Assembly: GCA_018894105.1 (NCBI GenBank)
Contig: CM032128.1
Coordinates: forward strand, 13,001,001 to 13,065,000
Length of the DNA: 64,000 bases
DNA from: Jacaranda mimosifolia
Taxonomy: Eukaryota > Streptophyta > Magnoliopsida > Lamiales > Bignoniaceae
Direction: 5' to 3'
In this document: positions 11,346-22,979 of the stretch, piece after piece
How positions within the stretch are numbered: position 1 is the stretch's first letter
How the letters are laid out: each line of letters starts with the position of its first letter
The notes under the pieces: model-generated
The model's database searches: none
Told to the model about the DNA's origin: nothing
The model's input: the letters and a program-made list of their open reading frames with translations, nothing else
Translations under genes and position numbers: made by a program

Positions 11346-11834
11346 TCTCATTCTCTTTTAGATAATCCAAGAATTTGGTACTTAAGTATTCTCCCCCTCG
11401 ATCCAATCGAAGAGCTTTAATACTTAGTCCCTTTTGCTTTTCTACTTCATTCCTACACTCTTTAAACTTTTCAAAGGCTTTGGACTTGTACTTCATAAGA
11501 TACACATGTGCAAACTGAGTATGGTCATCGATAAAGGTGTGAAGTAAGAATAGCCTCCTCTCGCACTAACTCTTAATGGCCCATAGACATCTGTATGGAT
11601 TAAATCTAAAGAATTTGTGGTTCGCTCCGTTTGTCCCACAAAAGGAGCCTTGGTCATTTTTCCTTTTAAATAAGACTCACAAGTAGGAAGATCCTCTATG
11701 CCACTAACGTTTAGTACTCTCAGGCCTTCTAACTTGCTCATCCTATTTTTGGAAATATGTCCATGTTTTGCATGCCATAAGATGGCGTCTTCTTGGTCAT
11801 CTAATTTTCTTTTATTTGATTGAATGAGAATCAA
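11346..11834 (-). pseudogene. Copia-1 pre-integrase and integrase core N-terminal part
   Basis: The minus-strand frame 11493-11834 has the GAG-pre-integrase/HHCC region ILWHAKHGHISKNRMSKLEG followed by LPTCESYLKGKMTKAPF, in which the second of the two zinc cysteines is Tyr. The integrase core begins with DLIHTDVYGPL, which carries the first catalytic Asp. A frameshift after GGYSYF breaks the core before the second Asp. The order and sequence match copia-2 at 49250-49640. Confidence 0.85.
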
Positions 11835-11849
11835 TGAAGGTTGAGAATT

Positions 11850-12445
11850 TAATATGTATATTCCATTGTTTATATACCTTGTGCAATTAGGAAACCGTTC
11901 TTTAATGCTTTCAACTTCCCATTAGATATAGAAAAGTCATATCTTTCATTATCCAATATGGGAATAGAAATAATATTCTTAACAAGATTGGGTACATAAA
12001 AGTAAGAATCAAGTACAATGTAGGAATTCCCCAAGTCCAACTTGATTACTCCTTCGACCATGACCGCAACTTTTGCTCCATTTCTAGGGCAGAGGATCAT
12101 ATCCCATTCATTGAGACTCTTTCTTATTTCCATTCCCTGTAATGAATTACAAAGGCGAAAACCACATGCAGTATCAAATACCCATGAGGAAGAATTTATC
12201 ATTAAGTGCACTTTAATAAAGTACATATCCTTCCCAAGGGTGCTAAGGTATTCCTTGCAATTCCTTTTCCAATGGCCTTTCTCACTATAATAGAAATAAG
12301 TAGCATTGGCTTTGGCCTCTTTCTTTTTCTTGATTCCCCCCAAACCTTTCAAGGATTGCTTTCCCTTAGAGAAAGAACTCTTCTTCCTTTTACTTCTCTT
12401 CTTAGCACTCATAGGGCCCTTAGACTTGGAGGAGGAAGCAAACAT
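11850..12445 (-). pseudogene. Copia-1 nucleocapsid zinc knuckle and protease remnant
   Basis: The 191-codon frame has a Lys/Ser-rich basic stretch and then YFYYSEKGHWKRNC, a C-x2-C-x4-H-x4-C zinc knuckle in which the first two cysteines have become tyrosines. The intact version in copia-2 begins CFYC. The protease follows with WVFDTACGF, a changed version of the copia D-T-G-(A/C) active site, and ends in the conserved region before pre-integrase. Confidence 0.85.
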
Positions 12446-12838
12446 AAGAGGCTTGTCTTTCTGGTCACTAATATATTGACCAATTCATTGATCGTTATTT
12501 CTTGTTTAGTTATATTGAAGTTCACAACAAATTGGTCAAAAGAGCTACTTAATGATTGAAGGATCAAATCCACATAAAGCTCATTGTCTATGACAACGTC
12601 CAATTGAACAAATTTCTTGATGAGATCGATCATCTTTAGCCCAAAGTTATGGACACTTGAATTCTCATTCATTCTAGTTCGAAAGAGCTCCTTAGACAAT
12701 GAGAACCTTTCATGTCTAGTTTGCCTTTCATACAACTCTTGTAGGTGCAAATGTATCTCATGAGTTGTTTTCATGTGTTCGTGAGACTTTTGGAGTTCAT
12801 TGGACATAGAAGCCATCATGAGACATCTTGTTTGTAGA
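12409..12838 (-). pseudogene. Copia-1 gag (UBN2-type) remnant, 5' truncated
   Basis: The 136-codon frame shows the copia gag-polypeptide signature: ELYVDLILQSLSSSFDQFVV followed by ITKQEITINELVN. It matches copia-2 gag residues about 78-210. The first ~75 residues of gag, present in copia-2 as MAKNPLASTYETNKLIG and onward, are missing. Beyond about 12838 the sequence no longer matches copia-2, so the element was cut here. A frameshift separates it from the nucleocapsid frame. Confidence 0.85.
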
Positions 12839-13089
12839 TCATTATAAGAGCAAGAAAAAGTAACATCAGCTAATTTATTACGTCAATTGGCTTCTTTAAT
12901 GTCTAAATGTAAAATGCTCCCTTATCGAGAAGTTGGCCCTTACTAAGCTAACCAACCGCTTGGAAGCTCTTATTATACTTTTAAGTCCACTAGATCATAG
13001 TACTCACCAACTACTTGTTGAAATGATACTAAGTACTTTAGAAGCTTATGAAATAATGGTTAAATGACTGTAGATTTGAGTTAACATGG

Positions 13090-13466
13090 GATTAAGTTGC
13101 TCCCAACTAGCCATCAAAGCCAAAGTCCTAGCTAACTTCATAACTAAAAGTGCGTGAGACAACATTGGCAGTTCAATCTTTACTTGGATCCCATGTGCAA
13201 ATAAGTTGTCTACCAGCTCTAGAAGCAGTACCTGAGTAGTCTTGGAGAGTCCACAATGTGATAAGTTTGAATATGCTGTGAGATTTAATTTCTTAGTTTC
13301 AAACAATAAAGTAGAATATGAGGCATTGATCATTGGAATAAAGCTGGCGAATACAGTCGAAGCATGGGGACTGCAAGCCTAAAGCAATTTCCAGTCAGTA
13401 ATAAATCAAGTTGCAGGAATTATGACACCAAAGAAGAGAGCATGGTGAAGTATATGTTTTCTACTG
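13090..13466 (+). pseudogene. Gypsy (Tat-type) second RNase H fragment
   Basis: Plus-strand translation gives AIKAKVLANFITKSA, then DKFEYAVRFNFLVSNNKVEY, then EALIIGIKLANTVEAWGLQ. This is the diagnostic NNEAEYEALIAG block of the second (archaeal-type) RNase H of Tat-lineage gypsy elements. Stops interrupt it. Its orientation is opposite to copia-1, whose truncated gag lies just to the left. The rest of the gypsy element is not contiguous here. Confidence 0.75.
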
Positions 13467-13531
13467 GTACTTTGTTGATTTTTTGGTTATTTGTTTGTAT
13501 GCTTATTATTACATTTATGCATTCTCCCCAG

Positions 13532-13675
<144 letters not shown>

Positions 13676-14879
13676 CTCTTACACTACTGAGCTTAAATCA
13701 ATTAGTTTGCTCTTGGCATAAAAGAATATTAATTTAGTGAGCATTCATGCTAAGCGGGCAAATAAAGGCTCTTATAAAAGGTACATAGTGTCGCAACATC
13801 ATGGGGCCTTGTCCCTAGTGGGACAGTGTTCGAGCCCCCTATAGGGGCTTATTAGAGGGCCTTATGTTCCATCTCCTTCTATGGTGCCTCAATTGAATAT
13901 GGGTGACAGTTCGAGCAAGTGATCAACACCAGTTAGGAAACATGCGTGGGAGTTAGCTATTGGGGCTATCTACCCACTATTCCCTTGCCCTATTCATGCT
14001 GGAGAAGGCAAGGGGTTATTGTGCTATGGATTATATAAGAGTTGTAATATCAATTTTCATTTGGATGTTGACGAGACTACTTTCAACATTGATAGCTTGT
14101 GGAATAGAATAAGCGAATATGATCAAGGAAAGTTAGAGATATTCTCTTCTTTACATCTAGTAGAGTTAGCTATTATATATTGTATTTTGCTTGCATATTG
14201 TATTCATAGTTGTGTGAGTTGTTTGACAATTTTGTTGATCATTTCAAAAACAGATCCGAAACTTAATTGTGTAGATGTTCCCATTGGCCAAAGAGGACTA
14301 CGGCTATGATAGCCAAGCTTAAGAAGAAAACAGTGAGACTTACCACATGCTTACTGAGACTCGGTGGCACCCTTTAGAGGATTTGCTAGTGCTTGATCTT
14401 ACTATTCCCATTAATCTCCTTACTGGGGTGGTTGAAGGGTCATAGTAGGCTGGCTTTAAGGCTATAGTGGAAGGTCGAACTGTTGCAGTTCCATTTTTAG
14501 TAAAGTAGGATTTAGTTTAGGAGTTAGGCCTTTTCCATTTTTGTATTTGTTGGGGATTGCTCTGTTTCTAGTTTCTTTCAATAGCATGCTAACTATTTTC
14601 TTTTCTAATGGCCAAATGCAATACTGACATCGTTTGATGTTTCTATATTCCATTATTGTTAAGACTTTATGTCTTTATTATGGGATTCGAGTAGCTTTCT
14701 GCTCCCTTTGTATTTAATCATTTGGATGATTTCATTCTCATGTTTACCTTGATCTTTTCATATTATTTATGAGTTGTTGTGTTTCTACACTTTCTTTGTT
14801 TCTTTGCCTGCTTCTCTTAACTTTTTTGTAATAAAAAATGGTGTTGAGTCCCATTAAAGGTTTTGTGAAAGACTTAAAA
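13676..14879. other. Spacer, no gene; possible tRNA-like motif near 13780-13860
   Basis: The segment 13785-13855 contains GTGTTCGAGCCCC, a good match to a Pol III B box, and two short hairpins (TGTCCC/GGGACA and AGCCCC/GGGGCT). This is weak support for a tRNA-derived SINE. The remainder has only short frames and no domain I can name. Confidence 0.4.
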
Positions 14880-15600
14880 AATTTCTTTGGAGCCGTCCTT
14901 AGGGGTTTATATCATAATTTTGTCGTTGTTGGCATGCCTTATTGAGACTCTTACTTTAGTGTTTGTTTTTAATGATCCCAGTTAGGCATCTTAAAGCAGT
15001 GCTATTGTGGTACACCCTCTTAGGGATCTTAGTCTAATGTTGTTAGTTTACTCCCCTTTAGGGGTCTTAATGTAATATTTTTGTTGTGCTTCCTCCCTAG
15101 GGTGTGCATGCAACCATTGTAACTGCAATCCTCCTTGGGGGTCTTACAATAGTGTTGATTGGCATGTATCCTTGAGGGGTCTTACAACAGTCATTTACAT
15201 TTGTTTGCTATGCACTCTTTTGGGGGTTTTATAGTGGTTTTTTGTTGCTATGCACCCCCTTGCTGGTCTTACAAGAATTTTTTACATTTATATGCACCCC
15301 CTTAAGGGTCTTATAGTAGTCTTTTGTTGTTGCTCACAACTTTAGTGATCATAGTAGTTTTTTTAGTTTTCCACACACCCCATTGGGTTCTTATACTCGT
15401 CATTTATGTTTGTCATGTGCCCCTTAGGGATCTTGTAATGGTCGTTTGTGTTTTCCACGTGCCCCTTTGGAGATCTTATTGTGGTCTTTCATGTTTACCA
15501 TATGCCTTATTAGGATCTTACAATGGTGTTGATGTCATCCACCACATGGACCTTTTGGGTTTTTTAGTTATGCTGATGTGGCATATTCGTTGATCATTGC
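14880..15600. repeat. Degenerate tandem array, ~55-65 bp unit, about 11 copies
   Basis: The words GGGGTCTTA, GGGATCTTA and GGGGGTCTTACAA recur about every 60 bases, preceded by GCACCCCCTT-like and followed by TTTG(T/C)TTGC-like sequence. Units differ by many substitutions and small indels. It lies next to an inverted gypsy integrase fragment (15780-16440), so it may be the 3' untranslated tandem array of that gypsy element, as Tat-lineage elements often carry one. Confidence 0.75.
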
Positions 15601-15779
15601 GTGGAGTCATTATATTTGTTTTCTTTCTTATTTAATATTATATATTTTTTAGTATGTTTGCCTCTTAGGTCTTATCACAAATGAGATACTCTTGCAAATT
15701 ATAATTATGCAATAAAAATAGACAAGTGTGTAGAAAAATGTCAAAACGTTTTATTAGAATAATAAAATGAACAATTGCC

Positions 15780-16440
15780 GTCTCCTAGGCTTATATGGTC
15801 TTTTCTCATAATAAAAATGGAAAAATGATTCTCTACTGGAGGCCAGGGAATGATTTGGTACGCCCACAACATATAAGGGAGTTCATCTACCTAGGCTCCT
15901 TTGGCATCTCCTAATCGTATTTTCAAGTGTTGGAGTATAACCTTATTTGTGACCTCCACTTGTCCATTAACTCGTAAGTTGGCTATGAATGTGAAGAATC
16001 ATTTAATGGAAAGCTCTTAACATTAATCTTTAATTTTAGCTTTCGTGAATTGGATCCCGTTGTCAAAAATCAATGCTTAGGAAATCTAAAATTTGCACAT
16101 AATATTTCTCCAAAAGAACTTTGTGACTCTTTTCTCAAATATGTGCACTAAGGTTCAGCTTCCACCCATTTAGAGAAGTAGTCTACTACAATTATAAGTA
16201 ATTTTTCCTCGTCGGTGGTTTGGGAAAAAGAGCCCATAGGGCATAGATTGTTAATAGGTTGGAGAAATGCGCCATGTTGATGATTTCAGCTGGTATGTAC
16301 TTACTAAAGGTCGATAGCTTCTTACCAAGTCTAGCGTCTTTTAGTGTGGTTGGCCAAAAGTAACCTTGCCTAAGGGTCTTGATTATTAGTGATCTTGCTC
16401 TTGAAATGTTTCTATAGAAGTCTTCATAGATCTTTCGCAT
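15780..16440 (-). pseudogene. Gypsy integrase fragment
   Basis: The minus strand encodes RSLIIKTLRQGYFWPTTLKD (the spacer after the integrase zinc finger), then LIIVVDYFSKWVEAEP (integrase core), and then a FDNGIQFTKAKIK-type segment with the second catalytic Asp. Stops and frameshifts separate them. The RNase H region that should precede it (about 16441-16800) is too decayed to call. The orientation is opposite to the neighbouring RT fragment at 16838. Confidence 0.75.
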
Positions 16441-16837
16441 TATGTACTTTCACTTCTTGGGGGTTAGATATTTCAAGTAAGGCTGGGAGAATCCATATTT
16501 TTACAGGTCTCTATATAGAAGTTATGAATCTCATCGCTTTTACTTTTTACTCGCCTCGCCTTATTTAAGGCGCTGGAGGACACCTTCTTGGAAGTATTTC
16601 ACAATGAGGTCATCTATGACAATGTATCATTTCCAGTGTCTATTACTTTAGGGAATAGTTAGGTAATGTTTTCTAAGACTTCTTAGCTCAAAGTATCAAT
16701 GGTTAAGAAGGTAATTCGTCGGCTTTTTACTACCATCAGGGTGCCTTGGGCTAGTTTTTCTCTTGTAGTATCTATATTTGAGTAAAGCTCTTAGACATCT
16801 AGATAATTACTTTCACTCGATGGAGGAACAAATAGAG

Positions 16838-17110
16838 GATGTACATTGATTTCATAAACCTGAAGCAAAGCCTATTCAAACTATCAATTCTGATCCCCAA
16901 GATACATGCGCTGGTGGTTTCCATGGCGAAATGCAGGATACTGAGCTTATTAGACACTTACTAGGGTCCCCAGAAGACTAGGGGAAAATAATCCTCATAA
17001 CCATGCATTGGATATACTACTATAATGTAATGCCCTTTGGGCTTAATTACGTTAGTGCCCATTACCAAAGGCTGGTGAAATACTCCTACCTCCGCAAAAC
17101 ACCAGTGTAG
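16838..17110 (+). pseudogene. Gypsy reverse transcriptase fragment
   Basis: Plus-strand translation gives YIDFINLKQSLFKL, a decayed version of the DFTDLNKACPKD motif, then YYNVMPFGLNYVSAHYQRLV, the RT palm block that precedes YVDD in Tat-lineage elements. The YVDD box itself is not found before the similarity fades around 17110. It sits head-on against a minus-strand integrase fragment, so the two are not from one collinear element in place. Confidence 0.75.
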
Positions 17111-18279
17111 GGCAAGATGAACCCTTTGGAGACATATTAATGAAGGTAAGCTATTCCAAGCATGAGACCCCCCAACACTCATCTTTCACAAAAAAATGAC
17201 TCTTCTAAGACCCTTTAGAATATGGCAACCTACTCAAAAAATTTATAATTTTAGCCCAGGTAAAACATGAAAGAAGGCCTCATCAAAACCTTTTGTGCCA
17301 TGAAAAAAGAGTGAAAATTGTCTAAGGAAATAGGAAGGTCCAAGCCCCTTAATGGTTCTGAAACTCTAAAAGATATGAAAAGGAATTTGGAGCAAATTGA
17401 CTTAAATATATCCTATAACTCTTAACTATCCCTAACAAAAAATGATCCCGAGGAAGCGAAAAAACTACTACTAAACTACCTACAAAAAATTATAGAGCAC
17501 CCTAGAGGGAGCAACATGATGTAATCCTTTGAAGAAGGAAAAATAACTCACACTCATCAGAGTTTTAGACTCCACATGTAAATACATCTAACTCTTGCGA
17601 AATGAGTGAACAAAAAAATCACTAGTGTCAGCAAGGCTACCATTGGCAACAGAGAAGTCCTTAAGCCCCTTCTTAGAAGAATCCTCTTTTCTTAAACTTA
17701 AACTTGGAATCGACCCTAAGTTTGATGAAGATGACAACTCTATAACTAATAATTGATGAACGCATTCTTGACGAGCAACTATATGATTCGAGATTAGATT
17801 CGAGGATATGCCCTAAAAAAGCTCAGAAACATAAAAATATAGCTACACTGGAAGAAAGACAACCTCATCGAGTATGAATAAATTTAGCACAACTATATGG
17901 CCCCAAAAATGGCAGACATCCCCAACCCATGCTAAGGGTGCCCCCAGGCATTTGCCCATGATGCGAATGTCGTTGCACATTTAAGCAGCAAACACTCGCC
18001 TGTTAGATGGGGGCTCGCAACCTTCCATGGGACGGCAACCTTTCTATGGGGGTGGAAATCCTGCTGCCCCTATATCATGGAACGACCAACCCCTTGCTAG
18101 TTGTCGTCGGCTCTTACCAAGATTTTGGACTCTGACTCATATTGGGTCCCACAACTCAACATCTCACATCTAGAACTAGACAAGCCTCATACTCAAGTTG
18201 AAACTCCCCTAAAAAGTTGTTGACTCAAAAAAGAGTTAGAAAATATGAGTAATGGGGAAGAGATAAATGAAAATTAAAA
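17111..18279. other. Unassigned, probably decayed retroelement sequence
   Basis: There is no recognisable domain. The base composition is less AT-rich than the true spacer and it follows a gypsy RT fragment. A GC-richer patch at 17935-18110 contains CAACCTTCCATGGGA-type imperfect repeats. I can say nothing more specific. Confidence 0.4.
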
Positions 18280-18900
18280 AAATTACCTCGAGAACTCATT
18301 TTGGCCCGAAAAGGTTACTTCCCAAGTTAAGAAATTATCAAATTGCAAAGTCCTTTGGAGCACACAATCCACTAAGCAAGTTATTACTCCATGAATACAA
18401 CAATTCAAGAATACTTAAAAGTCTCCAAATTATTTAATTATTAAATTATTCAAATTACTCCAAAATTAATAAGAGATAAATTAATAAAAAAATTAAAATT
18501 AATTATTAATATAAAATAAAATTAACTTTTAAGGTATACTTTCAATATAAAATAAATTTTTGAATTAAAAGTGGAGGACTTGATGATATGGAAAAATGAG
18601 ATCCTGAGGGAAAAGGTAAGAAGCAAATAAGGGGTCTAATTAAAAAAATAAAAAAATAAATAAGAAAAAGGCCTATAAGTCCAACAAATGAATCTCACCA
18701 AAATGAATGCCCAAACGCGAGTGGAGTGAAGCCATCGAGGACTTAATCAATATAAATACCAACTCTCAAAGCCAAAAAGTTATCTAAGTAATCATTTGCA
18801 AACTCGAGCTCTGACTTTATGCAAGTGCGTTCCAAGAGTGGAACCCAACTTAACTTATTGATTTTTGAAAAGGACCCTAACTTAATTTTTCTATAGCATT
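18280..18900. repeat. AT-rich repeat related to 701-2010, possibly an LTR
   Basis: The order of landmarks parallels the left-end repeat: an AATATAAAAT-rich block, GGACTTGATGAT, GGGAAAAGGTAAGAAG, and then CCTATAAGTCCAACAAATGAA. A TATAAATA-like word near 18770 would fit an LTR promoter. The similarity is patchy and no second copy was found next to it, so LTR status is inferred. 18901-19273 holds nothing recognisable. Confidence 0.4.
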
Positions 18901-19273
18901 ATGTTTCTAACAAAGGTTAATTATGGTCTAAAGAAAATCTAAAGGAACTATATGAGCATTAATCGATGGATTTTCTTCTTTTTAGAATTACCATGTAGTG
19001 AAAAGAAATAAATAACATCATTTCAATATGGTAACAGTAGTTTAAACCACTCCCCTACATTATCAACCTCTCCTTCACCATCTTCTTCTATATTAGTTTC
19101 AAACTAAATCTTTTGTTCAATCCTTGATATTTTCTTTTCTTGGTGATTCTATTTGAACATGATTGGTGATTCCACATGACAAACTAAAATTTTTCTTCCA
19201 ACGAAAGGCTGATCTTGCATTGACAATCCAATCAATTCTTAGTTCCTCCACCACTCAAATGTCGTAATATTAT

Positions 19274-21417
19274 CTTGTGAAAGACATGGTGAATCGAGGA
19301 ATTAAAGCACAACGGATTTAAAAAAAAATTCTCACATGAAACTAACTTGATTCACTGTCAACCAAGGATTTATTTCATGCCAAAACAATGAATTTAAAGG
19401 AAAAATCAATTACCTTAATAATTCTTCCAAAATCGAGAGATAGTGCAACACATTTATTCTGCTTGGCCGATTTTTAGCCACTTTATTCCTGAAATTACAG
19501 CAGCTAATTAGCCCAAAAAATACCTCAAAATTGTCGAAAAACAGCACAAAAAGTATGGCAAAAATCGCCACCTAATTGCTTCCTTGAATGAAGAGTTCTT
19601 CTTTAACTTGGGCTCTTTCTTATTCACCACAAAACACGCCAATTGTGATGCCTCCAAATGAAGTCCACACAGCTTTATATCACTCCTTAATCTTCCTATC
19701 TTTTGCTAGAATAGATGGAAGAGAAAAGGGAGGGTTGGAGAGAAAAAGGGAGATTGGAAGAGAAGAGGTTAGTGAGATTCTAGGAGATAGTTTTTGGTCA
19801 CACCAAAAAGAGATAAAGGGGTGGTATTTATATCCCTCGGTGGCCGGCAACTTGAGGGTTCCTTGGACTTTATATTGAGTATTTGGATGCATCAAGGACT
19901 CTCTGGATGCACCCCTAACACTATTAGTCCAAGTGATGTCACTTAAGTATCAAGTAGAATTTTAATCCTAGTAATTAAAATCTCTATTTTAATTGTCAAT
20001 TTTAAATGGACCCTCCCATTTAAATATTTCTATAAAAAAAATGACTCTCTAATATCAATTAAATCAACTCTGCAATTTAATTGATCCAACTTAACTCATT
20101 AAGTTAGTAAGACTAATTAAACTTGTGACATGACCTAATTAAATTGACACTTTAACTTAATTAGTCTAATTTAACTCTATAAATTAATTTGTGAATTTAA
20201 CCCCTTAAAGTAATCAAGTCATTGTGATCAATTTGAATTAGCCAATTGGTCACTTCCAATCTTGATCAATTTAATTATCTAGCTCCTTAGATAATCTCTC
20301 CAAGCTCACTAGAGTGCCTAAAGAATTTCAAGTGTGACACATTAGGTTCAACAATCAATTAAACATGGGCTCACAATTCTTTGCAATTTATTAAATATCA
20401 AATATCCTAATTAGCCTAAACTCTTTTAAGCTACTCACACTTCAATTAATTTTCATTAATTGAAGAGTACTCAATCTCCATAGTCGATGTCTAACATAAG
20501 GCAATGGAGCCCAACTAATTGGATGAATTAATTAGTGTGAACCTTTTTCATTTACAATTACCATGCAAATATGGTCCTTCCATTTTCTATGCACCAAAAG
20601 AGGCTCAGGGCAAGCTATTTATCATTTCCCTAATAGCCTCAATAACTATGTATTTATTCTTGATGCACGATTTCAATTTATGACCTTAACTTTGGAAAAC
20701 TCTTTGTCCAAATTTCCATGTCCCCTTATAAGGATTTCTCAGAATCAGTCATCATATAAAACATAGGAGATCAACTCATTCTGCACGACGAGAAATGATT
20801 CCCTTCTTGGAACTTAAAAACCTCCATATATAGGTAGCTTGTGCCCAACCTAAGCCCTAGGCGACCTGCTAAGTGGTTAGGACAAAGTCAAAGCACAAGA
20901 ATCTAAGTACAAGGTCAACGTGGAACCTCAAGTCAAAGAACTAATTATATATTTTATTTGAAGCCAGAGAATTTCCTATTACTGACAAGCCACTTCATCT
21001 ACTTTATGGATTCTCTAAGTGAGTCTTCAGTGAACCTGCTCTCTAACAAACATCCACTAATGTGTATCCATATGTCTCATACATGGATTGCCTGTGAAAT
21101 AGGGCAATATCCAACTCCTTGGAGCATGCATCACTAGGGCAAGTCCATTCGAATCTTAGATACTCTATCTCTAAGATTCTATGACTTGTAATATTTAAAA
21201 TCATGACCATAGAGACTTGTTTCATGATCACCATCATTTGTTTGACTACGTCCCATAGTCTTGTATGATTTAAGGGCTTCAACCAAATGCATGTGAAGAT
21301 TATCATAAAATGCATAGGATGAAGATGAACACTTATATAATACCATTCAATCAAGATTATCTCAAAACAAGTAGCATCACACGCCAATCTAATGGGTTGT
21401 AGGGCACTATTTGAATA
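19274..21417 (-). mobile_element. 3' LTR of copia-3
   Basis: The inner edge ...GGGCACTATTTGAATA at 21417 aligns with the copia-1 LTR edge GGGCACTATTCCAACA, with its terminal CA changed to TA. The body matches the copia-1 LTR (for example the blocks around 20460-20520 and 21060-21200). A TATTTATAT TATA box lies at about 19825-19833, complementary-strand reading ATATAAATA. The outer limit is estimated from the position of that box and from AATTAAAGC near 19300, plus or minus 20 bases. Confidence 0.75.
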
Positions 21418-21429
21418 ATTTCTCACTTA

Positions 21430-21900
21430 CCCTAAAGCTAATTTCCCATAGCCTTTAAACCCATCCTCTCAAGATGCCTTTTAAAGTCCTTTTGCATTAG
21501 GGGTTTAGCCAGTGGATCTGCTATATTCTCTTCTGATGCAACTATTTCCACTTAAATGTGGCCTCTATCAATGATCTCTCGAATTAAATGATAAAACCTC
21601 AATATGTACTTGTATGACTTATGAGATATTGGCTCTTTTGCTTGCCCAATAGCACCATTGTTGTCACAGAAGACAACTAGTTCTGCAATGCTAGGTACTC
21701 CATCCAACTCTTGGATGAAATTTTCCATCCAAATATCTTCTTTTGCAGTATTCGATGTCGTAATGTACTCTGCCTCGATGGTTGTATCAATCATGGTTTC
21801 TTGCTTAGAAATCTTCCAATTAACCATGCCATTATTGAGGTAGAATATGAATCCAAACATGGATTTAAGGTTATTTTCATCATATTGAAAACTAGAATCT
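21430..21900 (-). pseudogene. Copia-3 RNase H remnant
   Basis: The 102-codon minus-strand frame (21552-21860) reads NGMVNWKISKQETMIDTTIE, then AEYITTSNTAKEDIWMENFI, then VFCDNNGAIGQAKEP. The conserved Glu of TEAEY and the C-D-N-N motif of copia RNase H are therefore both visible. It is the best preserved RNase H of the three copia copies. It lies directly upstream of the LTR in the element's sense. Confidence 0.85.
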
Positions 21901-21999
21901 AAAATCCTTCAAGTTTCAATTCTCCATTATCGTATACTAAAAACAAGTCTTTAATTCTTTTTAAGTACTTTAGGATTTTGCATCTTTTCAGTGACTCGC

Positions 22000-22975
22000 A
22001 CGGGGATTGGATTGATAGTGGTTTGTAACACTCAGAGCGTGTGCCACATCCAATCTCGTACATAGCATTGCGTACATTATGCTTTCAGTAGCGGATGCAT
22101 AAGATATGTGGGACAACCTTTTTCTCTCTTCCTCTATCTAAGGGGCCATAGACTTAGAGAGATGAAGGCTATGTTCCAGAGGTATCCTATCTTGAATTCC
22201 TCCATACTAAATTACTTTGGTATCTTGTCTATGTACGAAGATTGGGAAAGCCCCAACATCCTCCTTGATCTGTCTCTATATATTCGTATTCCTAATATGT
22301 AGGATGCTTTTCCCATATCTTTCGTGGAGAAATTATAAAGATAACCATATTTTAGTACACTCTGACATTTCTCTCTCATTCCCAATGAGAAGGATGTCAT
22401 CGACATAAAGCACAATAAATTTAATCACATTCCCACTAGTCTTTTTGTACACATATAGTTCGTACATATTTTTTATGAAGCCAAATGATTTAACTGTCTC
22501 ATCAAAATGTATATTCCAACTTTGAGACATTTGCTTGAGTCGATAAATAGACCTTTGGATTTTGCAAAATTTTTGCTCACTCCCTTTGTATGTAAAGCCT
22601 TCAATTGCACCATTTAATTTTTCTTGTCAATCTTTCCATTGAGAAAGACGGTCTTTACATCTATTTGCCAAATTTCATAGTCACAGTAAGCGGTTATGAT
22701 GATATAATCCTAATGGACTTAGGCATAGTGATCGATGAAAAAGTTTCCTCAAAATTAATATTGGATCTTTGAGTATAACCTTTTGCAGCAAGTCTAGCTT
22801 TAAGGTAGTTACCTCTTCGTTAACTCTAAGCTTACGCTTATAGACCTACTTGCAACCAACGGGTACTATATTTTTCGATAGATCTACTAAAGCCCATACT
22901 TTATTGGAGTAAATAGAGTCTATTTCTGTTTTCATGGCCTCAAGCTAATCACTCGAATCCATGTTCGATATGGCT
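22000..22975 (-). pseudogene. Copia-3 reverse transcriptase remnant with intact YVDD
   Basis: The frame 22333-22530 contains GNVIKFIVLYVDDILLIGNE, the intact copia RT active site. The frame 22212-22415 continues with KASYILGIRIYRDRSRRMLG. Upstream, 22640-22975 shows decayed RVT_2 N-terminal sequence with several stops. Copia-1 reads YIDD and copia-2 reads YVND at the same site, so this copy best preserves the catalytic box. Confidence 0.85.
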
Positions 22976-22979
22976 TCCT

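Larger units (their letters stand above)
4015..12838 (-). mobile_element. Copia-1: 5'-truncated, internally duplicated Ty1/copia element
   Basis: Reading right to left on the minus strand, the order is gag (UBN2), zinc knuckle, protease, pre-integrase/integrase, RT, RNase H, then an LTR. This is the diagnostic copia order with integrase before RT. The element enters abruptly in mid-gag near 12838; its 5' LTR, primer site, leader and gag start are absent and gypsy sequence follows. The integrase-RT segment is present three times (D1 7166-8239, D2 9432-10629, D3 10630-11345). Sequence matches copia-2 and copia-3 throughout, so the three belong to one family. The lineage within copia is not certain; the ~2.1-2.3 kb LTRs and gag style fit the Angela/TAR group. 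Confidence 0.9.
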
